Of a stretch of 64,000 bases of DNA, positions 56,241 to 64,000 are shown one piece after another (position 1 is the stretch's first letter; the number at the start of each line of letters is the position of its first letter). Source of the stretch: Gymnogyps californianus (lineage: Eukaryota > Chordata > Aves > Accipitriformes > Cathartidae); contig NC_059500.1 in the NCBI RefSeq assembly GCF_018139145.2, forward strand, positions 53,686,663 through 53,750,662, read 5' to 3'. The position numbers and the translations under genes were made by a program. Below the pieces are notes generated by a model, which made no database searches, was not told the origin of the DNA, and was given only the letters and a program-made list of their open reading frames with translations.

Positions 56241-58690
56241 GCAGTGTTCATGGAAATAGAGAAGTTTTTTGGTATCTTTTGAGACTTAGCGTATAAGGAA
56301 AGGGTGCCTTATTTTATGGAAGATGATGATTTTAGAAGTGCTGTTTTAAAATCTGAAGTCATAGTCTCTGTTAGTTGCTTGGAAGATCTGGTCTTAGGCT
56401 GAACATCTTTGTATGTGTGGGATTTTTTGTTGGGCCTTTTTAGAAACTAGAAGGTAAGATTTCAGAAGAACTCATGAATGTTGTCATTTTAATAGCTATG
56501 ACTTCAAAGGGGGATAAAAGCTTACGTATCTGTATTTAGCAGCATTCTTAGACTGGTTTTCATCAAGATGAAGCTTAAGCTTTTGCTCCTCATCCTGTTG
56601 AGTTTTCTCCTTCCCTTCCCCATTTGCTATACACAGTTTGGCTGTTTGGATCTCGGGTTGAAGAGTAAGACTGCAGCTTACTCCCTTTGTGTTGGCTGCC
56701 CTTCATATTGTTCTGAAAAGTACTCTGGTAACTAATTAACTAGAGTTCTGGGAAAGTGGGGGGAAGAAAGGCTTGTGCCTTCCGTAGGTACCTTGCCTTT
56801 CTGCACTAACTAAAAAATATGAATTGGGAAATTGCCTCTTTCTGAATCAGCAACCTCCATCTTATCTCAGGGCTGGGAAAGACAGAAGCTGTCAGTTTTG
56901 GGGTGAGAGAAAGTTTGTTTTTATTTTAGAAAAAGCTACCTGGTACACTTTTCCTACTTCTCATTAAAGGTGTTATGTAATTGGTTTTGAAGACACCTAG
57001 TAGTAAGTGGTGTCTGCCTGCCAGAGTTTACAATATTAAGGCTTTTTAAATCTGACTGCATTTTGCAGTTGAATGCTGCAGGTGACTTTTCCAACAGAGG
57101 AAGACGGCAGAGAATGGCAGTTTCTTCATGGACATTTTACATACTCTAAAACCATATATACCAGCAACGGATTTTGTTTCCATTTCACTGGTGGAACCTT
57201 GGGACTGACTTTCTTGCATTTTTCTCTTCTCTTACAATGGCTGTTTTTCTTTTTTAGTTTTTATTTATGTTTGTTGTAGAGTGAATATTTACATTGTTTG
57301 GAAAACTTAAGACTAGGTTCTACTCTTGGAGGTGGCCTGGATAAAGAAAAAAATCTTGCATGACATTTTTCTTTGTGCTAATGTAGTAGAAGGATTTATG
57401 CTATAATTAATTCTAATAAAGAGAAAAGTTAGAAAAGCTTAATTGAGGAACAATATTTTATAATATTTTTTAATTAATATTTTATAATTTGGCATGCATA
57501 AATTTTGCAACATGCAAAGTTTGATTCAGTTTGATTAGAATGGACTTTTATTCTCTACTGGACATATGTTCAGATTCCAAATCCTAGTGGAGAAAGGCTT
57601 GAGACTGCTATGTAATAGGTTTGCATGATTCATTATTTTGTAAAAACAAATTTTAGTCATTTTTGTGAATAAAATTCCTCTTCCCATCACTCTTCTCTGA
57701 TAATATAAATGTTGGTCAGAGTAAGACTTTCTTTCAAATGAAAGTAAATAGCCATTGACAATTTGCTATGTTATCTTTTGTTCTCTGTACCAAATATAGA
57801 GTGCTACCTATAGTACAAAAAGAACGGTAAAAAAGTAGATTATATGCACAGATGCAATGAAAAAGCAGAACTACCTGCATCTTTACTTGAAGTTAAAAAG
57901 ACATTTAATTACACATATAAACAAATATATATAAGAATCAATCTTTGAAGAAAACATGTTCAGCTTTTCTGAGCTTGTAAAATGCCTTGCTTTTAGACCC
58001 CGTCAGATATATACAGATATTCAGATACTATATTATATACAAAACTTTGGGTTATTAATGACTTTCAACATTTTGGATGATATCTTTGATACTTACCTAA
58101 ATGGACATATTCTGCACAATAATTTTGCTTTCCTTTGAGTAGAAAATTACATTCATTTTGCCTCACTGTTCAAACCCATGTGTGTGTGTGCTGCCATTTT
58201 CTTCTAGGGATTCTGCCTCTACCATGCCAGAAGCAATTAAATTTCACAAGTATTAGGAGTCATAGGAGTACCTGTTCAAGTGTGTTACTGTCAAGTCATT
58301 CAAACCCACTCTGATTTCACTGTGTGACATAGCAAAGAGTACAGTGCGAAAAGTGAAGCAAAAATACTCCTGATAAGTAAGTGAAGAGAAACTTGTCTCA
58401 TGTAAGTAGGCAAGAAAATTACTAAAAGCTGACATTTGAAGGGAGCCCATAGCCTCATCACAGAGTTTGTTTCATAACTGGTTTTGCATAGGTTTTGTGG
58501 TAGTGCAGGATTTTAGTATCCCAAATTGATTTTAAAGTAAATTAGTAACTTTTATTAAAGCATGAATGTTTGTTATGATGAGGCTGTTTCCTTTTTAAAG
58601 GAAAGAGAGCAGCAGGAGGTGCTCACAAAGGCTTAAATTCATGTAGCCTGTTCCCTGTAAGTTGCACGTGAAGTGAGTTTACTGCCTCAA
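56240..58690. other. Intergenic sequence, nothing recognised
   Basis: AT-rich sequence between two ancient CR1 copies. It contains a short repeated AATATTTTATAAT motif (about 57450-57490). The small + strand frames at 57073-57279 and 57956-58138 show no homology or splice context. No RNA gene is seen. Confidence 0.6.
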
Positions 58691-58699
58691 AATAAGATT

Positions 58700-59370
58700 A
58701 GTAATGCTGTATCAGACTGAAGGTCCATCTGTCCTAGCATCATGTCTCTTGGAGCAGTCAACAGTAGCAGTCCAAAAGAGCATAATAACAGGCCTGAATA
58801 CTCCTCTAGTATCCATTAATCTGTGAGCCAGAGTCTTCCTCAGACAGCTGTGATTTTTTTTCAATTTAATAGCCCTCAGTGTATTTTTTTTGATGAAATT
58901 GACCAATCCTTTCTAGAATTCTTCTTGAACACATGTAAACTATTACCATCCACAGCATCCTATGGTAAAGAGTTTTCCACACAGCGTGTAAATAAATCTC
59001 CTGTTTGTTTTTTAAAGTGGCACCTGCTAGTTTCATTTGAAGCAAATAATATTTATATTGTAAGATACAATAAGCCTTTGCTCTTTATTCATTTTTCCAT
59101 GTGGCCTATGTAGACCTTTGCCATGTTGGTTGTCTCTTTTCTAGAAAAAAGAGACATGGTCAATTCAATTATTTCTTATATGGAAGTAATCAGTTACTGT
59201 CATTGCTGTGTGTACCTTTTTCAGTTTTACTATATCCTTGAGATGTGGGATCAGAATAGTGCATGTTCTAAAAGCACTAAGAATCTATTCAGCAGTGTGA
59301 TGATGATTTTTCTCTCATAATATTTCAAATTTTTGGAGTGGGTTTCTGACTTATTTAGCCTTGTACTAAC
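58700..59370 (-). mobile_element. Ancient amniote CR1 copy, antisense
   Basis: About 670 bp matches, in order, the antisense 3' part of CR1 elements known from turtles and crocodilians: TATCAGACTGAAGGTCCATC, a CATCATGTCTCTTGGAGCAG block, CACAGCATCCTATGGTAAAG, AGTTTCATTTGAAGCAAATA, GTAGACCTTTGCCATG, and a CCTTGAGATGTGGGATCAGA block followed by TTTTTCTCTCATAATATTTC. The same family as the copy at 11205-11590, but more complete. It has no coding capacity. Confidence 0.75.
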
Positions 59371-59755
59371 TTTTTCGTAGAAATATCAATTGTAAACCAA
59401 ATACACAGCAGTATCAAAACAAATTCAATTAATCCTGTAAGACTATACCACTTGCAGAATATCATGGCTATAAAGACATGATCTTTAAACCAGATTATTG
59501 AAAGCAGTGCAAGTCTGGCACTCTTCTCTCTCTGTACAGTTCCTACTTTTGTTTGGTTTAGCTCCCTTGAAAACGTAGAAGGACAAACATTTGAACATGA
59601 TGATTTTTTAACTCTCATTATTTTTGTGCATAGGATACAAGCTTAAGTCTGTATATTAGGTGCATGATCGTTTTATACACATTGGCACCCAAATAAAAAT
59701 TTTTGAGTTGTTGAAGAGGCCACTTTTGCAAATGTGACACAGATTATGTTCTGTT

Positions 59756-59992
59756 CTAAATATTTTCCCTGAAACTACAGTGGCATAAACCAAACTTTAA
59801 GATCTTGATAAACATGTCTTTTCTTCTTTTCTCAAAATACTGAATTTGCTGATCAATAGTCATACCTGGATGTCTGGCATAAACCTGGAAACGAGGATAC
59901 TTTATTGTTTCATATATGATTGGTCCACAAGTTCTGCAGGAAGTTGGTGTTCTTAAAATATCTTTTATTTCAATCTCAGCTGAACTAAACAC
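59756..59992 (-). other. Unidentified candidate terminal exon, minus strand
   Basis: After a GTGTTTAG or TTCAG acceptor-like site (minus strand near 59990) a frame of about 75 codons runs to a TAG at the low end. Its translation (containing TPTSCRTCGPIIYETIKYP, then an FEKRRKDMFIK stretch) has natural-looking protein composition with paired cysteines and a basic helix, but I cannot assign it to any family. A possible upstream exon (60119-60220, containing an EEESGDEG acidic run) would join in frame across a 125-nt intron. It could be part of a gene transcribed toward KIAA2026, an exapted fragment, or chance. Confidence 0.25.
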
Positions 59993-60125
59993 ATTAAATG
60001 GAAATGGTATGTAAAAGCAAAGTAAAGGAAATGTAATTAATTGCTTATAATATTTCTTGAAATTAAGTTTATTACACAGAAAGTGTATTAAAATGTGCAT
60101 AAATATGCTTTTCCACCTTTTGCAG

Positions 60126-60196
60126 ATGAAGACAATGAAGTACAGAGTTCTCGTAGCAACATGGAAGAACTGGGAACAGTATCCTTCGTCCCCTGA
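60126..60196 (+). other. Candidate alternative terminal exon, plus strand
   Basis: A strong acceptor (TTTTCCACCTTTTGCAG) precedes a frame needing one carried-over base and ending in TGA at 60194-60196, giving an acidic 23-residue tail (starts EDNEVQSSRSN). AATAAA follows at 60300-60305 with GT-rich sequence after it. KIAA2026 exon 7 leaves exactly one base (G), so splicing exon 7 to this site would be in frame and yield a protein of about 915 residues lacking the Ser/Thr-rich half. It overlaps the opposite-strand candidate exon. There is no direct evidence of use. Confidence 0.22.
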
Positions 60197-60239
60197 CTCC
60201 TCTTCCAGCATCCAATCCATAACTAAAGGTTAGACAACT

Positions 60240-63230
60240 AGATTACTGCTTTATTTTCCCTTATTCTTGCTTTTTACAAAGAACAAAAATTAATTAGAAA
60301 ATAAAATTGTTTTCAGGAATGTGAGTGGCACGGACAGGTAGCATTTGTAAAAATTAAATAGCACAGGAAAACAAGATAGGAAAGGAACCACTATAACTGT
60401 GATTTCTGTGATTCTGTTCAGGCTTTAGAACTTTGCTTGTCAATATTGATGTTATAAATAGAAGACAATATGCTTCTTTAATTAGTTGTTCATACTAATT
60501 CCTTCTCGTAAATGTACAAGTATAAGATCAGACTATTTTGGCTATCTGTAGGTCATGGGCACCTAGTACCAGCATATACATTGAGATCCTGTCCACATAA
60601 CGTGCTGGTATTTGTAGAATCATTCTTTCCTCCCTTTTTTTTAATCACGTGCGGCGGTAAAATAGAACATCAAAGAGGGATTAGTGATTGGGTATTACTA
60701 TGTAGTCACATGGTGTCTTGGTTATAATAAGGAAAGAGTGGAATTATGATGGAATCAATTTACACAGTATAAAAAGCAGGTATTTTTAGCGTTATATTCA
60801 ATTTTAACTACTGAGGAGGAGGAATTGCTTACATCTATTTATAAAAAATCTTGTCAGTTCATATTAGCAACATGCCAATACTAAAATTACAATAGTTTGT
60901 TTGAGGCTTGTCTGGCCAATATTCTACAGTTCAACTACAGTTGTACATGCCTTCAAAATATTGTTCTTGCCTGTAGAGTGCTTTTCTGCAAGGTGATCTT
61001 AGAAGAACCTTTGATAGACAAAAAGTGGGGAGGCCTGTCCTAGAGTATTTTCCTCCTTCCATGGACTAAGAAATTGATGCAAAAACATAACCTTTTGTTA
61101 AAAAACAGCCCATATTTGAAAGTGAGTTTCTTTGGCACATGGAATGCAAGTGATATGGCTGGTACGGCACTCCCGTCATTGTATGAGCTGCCCCTTGGAC
61201 TGGGCATTTATCTTACTGTAGTGGCCAGTAGAGAATGTTCAGTGGAAAGAACAAGAAATAGATCAAGTATGAGTTAATCTTCCCCAGTATGTATACACAA
61301 TCTCCAACAGTAATTCCAGGAGAATTGTGTGAACTCAGCCTGGACTTGTCTGTGACATGGAAGAACAGATTTTGCAGCCAGAGAATTGGGTACTGGAAAA
61401 AGGTGAGCAGTAATTCAGAGAAGCAGAGCAGAAAAAATAATGGACATAAAAGCATAAAATTGCTTCTCCAAGTGGTAGGAGAGGTGCATGAATCCTGCTA
61501 AAAAGCAGAAGTTTTGAATGAGGAATTGACTGTGAAATATTGTTGTCCTTCTTGTTGGTGAGGCCAAAAACCAAGAGGTGTAGAGCATGTGGACTGCATA
61601 TCCTGGGGATTACAAATGTAAGAAAGACAGGCTGCTTAAATCTGTGTCGACACCAAAAATGTTCAGGAAGAGATTTCTGGAGATACAGAAATAGGAGTAA
61701 TTTATTACAAGGTAGGTGTCTGATGCCTTTTAATCCTTGCAAGGATGCCTCTACAGGAGATTAATGTTCAGGGAATATTCACACTTACCATATGATTTTG
61801 TTGTTTTACTGCAAATTCTGAAGCAGTTCCAAGATTTTTCTGAATATAGGTGCCAGACGACAAGCCTAAAGTTCCTCCTGCAGACAACTGCAGACAGCAA
61901 ATCTAGTGCTGAACAGTGTCTAAAAGGGGCAGCTGTTTTGTTCCTGAGTGTCAGTAAAGAGTTACTTGGGGTGTAAGTGATGGTAAGCAGAAACAGAAAT
62001 CAATTACTTCTGCCAAGATAAATGGGAAAGGACAAACTGACAGAAATTGAAAGATTAGACCTTTTTCTTAGAAAATACTGTTCAACAAAAATGAGTCAGT
62101 TCTTTTCCCTAATAGCTACAAGAATGCAGCTGATGATAAGGTAAATTCAAAAAAGAACTGGGAAGAAGGAAGGCTGCTTTTCTGTGTAAACAGAGAACAC
62201 AGTGAATGTGCAGCAGAGCAGTCTGTTTCTCCCATCCAGGAATGGAAGCTAGCAGAGTTGAAAAGACCTTACAAAATTAGTATTGAAAGACTAAAGTATT
62301 TATATTAGGCCACGTACTGATTTGTACTCGACTCATGTGGTGTACCTCTCAGGGAAGGAGCAAATAAAGCGTGTGGTCCAAACATGTAATTGGGGCTATA
62401 CTAAAATGGTTTGGAAATTTGAAGGCACATCTGCAGCTCAAGCATTGTTCAGGTTTTGGCCCATGTGAGTCCAGCAAGAGTGGAGTTTACCGCTATCACA
62501 TGGCAAGGGGGGAACTAGTTTTCTGAAGTTTCCCCCAGTTTTCTGGGGGAACTAGAGAAGGCAATAACTGTGGCTTGTAGCTTAGGTGTTAATAGTGTTG
62601 TCACAGTGTATTCTACATTCTGCCCTTTTTTTCCTGGTAAAATACAGCCCAGTAGTCTCTGGTTCTCTTTTGATGAGTAAATTTGAGAGATAGTTCAGAG
62701 TGGATGAGGATGAGATGGACAAGGGTCTGTCCTGCATATTCCCATGAGCACAAGGCATTTAGGAACACTGCTACCCCAAAAAATGTGGTCTTTTGCATTG
62801 GCCCAAGAGTAGAACCTATGAGGACAAAACATCTTGAAGAGCTAGATTTTTGCAGCAAGGGAAGTAATATTTCTTTCTGTTTATTAGAAACCAAGCTGCC
62901 TTTGAGCCAAGGATTTTCTGGGGAAAGGAAGTAAAGTGAAAATTGGAGGATGGTGTAAGGATGCAGAATACGGAGGGTCAATTCCAAAAAGTGCACAAGG
63001 GCTGGTTTTTAGCTGTCAGCATGTATGGGATGTGTAGATAGTAGCTGTAGATAGCTTTTTTAACTTTATATAGCTGCTGGTTTACCTTTATGACTATATG
63101 TAAAGTTCAGTGCAGATGTGTGGCAAAAAGATAACACTGGCAACTTTCAAGCACTTTTCAGGTCTAATGGGCAACAAAATGCATTTAATGAAATGGCGTG
63201 AACACACAACAGCCTTTCAGTTTTGTTGCA
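60240..63230. other. Intergenic sequence with no supported gene
   Basis: AT-rich, with several ORFs of 60-135 codons on both strands (for example 61335-61742 minus and 62683-62934 plus) that overlap each other and lack homology or splice context. A nested direct/inverted repeat lies at 62507-62555. Parts of 61100-62500 have a more balanced composition and may be old transposon remains, but I cannot identify a family. Confidence 0.5.
62507..62555. repeat. Nested direct and inverted repeat
   Basis: GGGGGAACTAG occurs at 62508-62518 and 62545-62555, AGTTTTCTG occurs twice in between, and an inverted AAGTTTCCCCC (62526-62536) separates them. The two halves can pair into alternative hairpins. Confidence 0.7.
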
Positions 63231-63497
63231 CAGTTTAATATGCAGTCAACAGAAAAGTACAATTTAATAAATGTTACTTCTCCAAAGCACAGAGAAGCTC
63301 ATTAACCTTTTTCTTTACATAAGAAGTGAAAATAAGTTTGCTTTTAAAGGCAAGAAAATGTATTCTTATGTCACGTAAATACATGGACATACACCAACAA
63401 AGTAATGAATATTTTACCAATATTAGACATAAACATGAATCAAAATATGCTGGCAATGTTTTATTTAACTGAAAAATTACAAGCAATATGGTTAATA

Positions 63498-63689
63498 CTA
63501 ATACAGTTCTTGAGCCCAAGATAATCTATCTACATCCCCAGCTGCAGCAGGTATTAAGCCAACAGAGATTGCTGAGGTGAACATCACTGGATTGTCCTGG
63601 CAACCAGCTGCATATGCCAGTCCTGTTAGACTGGACTGGTGAGACTCTAAGAAACCAAGTGCTTCCTGCAAAAAGTCCTTGGTACTTCC
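63498..63689 (-). other. Unidentified candidate 3'-terminal exon, minus strand
   Basis: On the minus strand a CTTTTTGCAG acceptor-like site (near 63670) opens a frame of about 56 codons (EALGFLESHQSS..., then a GLAYAAGCQDNP stretch) ending in TAG at 63498. A non-canonical ATTAAA signal lies about 230 bp further (complement of about 63261-63266). The composition looks protein-like but I do not recognise it, and it does not match my memory of the C-terminus of MLANA, the expected tail-to-tail neighbour. It could be the 3' end of a minus-strand gene that continues beyond the window, or chance. Confidence 0.25.
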
Positions 63690-63699
63690 TTTTATCATA

Positions 63700-64000
63700 G
63701 CTCTCTGACGTATGCAATATATACCCTATGGCTCTTGGCCCAGTGAGTGTTTTGCTACACGGTTCAGTATGCCAGGAAGATTGCGCTCGTCAGGACCTGC
63801 TGCATTTTACCTTTGTGCAATGGCTGGGATGGCTGACCAATATTCTGGAATCTTTTAAGGCTACATTGAGGCTTGTAACCTCACTAGGAAGTAGATGATC
63901 CAGCAGGATCATACCAGGAATCCAAACACAGACAATGCAACTGCTACTGCCATTATAATTTACCAATCTAACCAAAACACGCTATATTAATGAAGGGCCT
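63700..64000. other. Window end, nothing firmly identified
   Basis: A minus-strand frame (63790-63975) is open through a stretch ending ILVSHPSHCTK, followed by a weak donor-like AAG|GTAAAA, but without recognisable homology. A tail-to-tail neighbour gene is expected on this side from mammalian synteny and may begin past the window. Confidence 0.3.

Noticed and set aside
59000..64000. MLANA exons expected from mammalian synteny
   Set aside because: No sequence encoding the PPPYSP-type tail or the EEAAGIGIL-type membrane segment was seen on either strand, so MLANA is not claimed in this window.
1..64000. CRISPR arrays, operons, phage or plasmid modules, tRNA or rRNA genes
   Set aside because: The window is vertebrate intron/exon sequence. 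No regularly spaced repeats, prokaryotic gene arrangement or cloverleaf-type RNA gene was recognised.

Overview
The window looks like a piece of a bird genome. The sequence reasons are a 3'-complete CR1 LINE ending in the typical ATTCTATGATTCTA tail, several very old CR1 copies, two solo-LTR-like insertions, large AT-rich introns and one GC-rich CpG island. A single protein-coding gene on the + strand fills about 54 of the 64 kb. I recognise it as the avian orthologue of KIAA2026. In mammals this gene lies next to MLANA and RANBP6 on human 9p24; that region corresponds to the avian Z chromosome, so a Z location is likely but not shown by the sequence.

The KIAA2026 coding sequence can be assembled by eye from eight exons with consensus splice sites and unbroken phase: 1504-2081, 4543-4743, 12119-13542, 25105-25181, 30851-30940, 45063-45178, 48915-49102 and 51275-54906. 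The sum is 6306 nt, or 2101 codons plus a stop, close to the roughly 2100 residues I recall for the human protein. The product looks like a nuclear chromatin factor. It has an atypical bromodomain-like fold (exon 1), a DDT/WHIM-like module (exon 3), a lysine-rich basic stretch (exons 3-4), a short coiled coil (exon 5), a conserved helical segment (exons 6-7), and a very long Ser/Thr/Val-rich disordered half encoded by one 3.6 kb exon.

Layout: 1-600 is gene-free upstream flank. 600-1500 is a CpG-island promoter with NRF1-like and CRE-like sites, and a 14-codon uORF ends 3 nt before the main ATG. 2082-51274 holds introns with scattered repeats: an old CR1 at 11.2 kb, a CR1 fragment at 21.6 kb, an LTR at 35.2 kb, a young CR1 at 40.4 kb, a CR1 remnant at 41.9 kb, a GC-rich insert at 47.4 kb and an antisense LTR at 49.4 kb. 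54907-55510 is the 3' UTR. 55.5-64 kb is downstream sequence with two ancient CR1 copies and a few unproven candidate exons.

I found no operon-like, CRISPR, phage or defence system. The points most worth checking are the atypical bromodomain in this little-studied protein, a pair of phase-compatible cryptic exons in intron 5, a phase-compatible alternative terminal exon at 60.1 kb, and unidentified minus-strand exon candidates at 59.8 and 63.5 kb.
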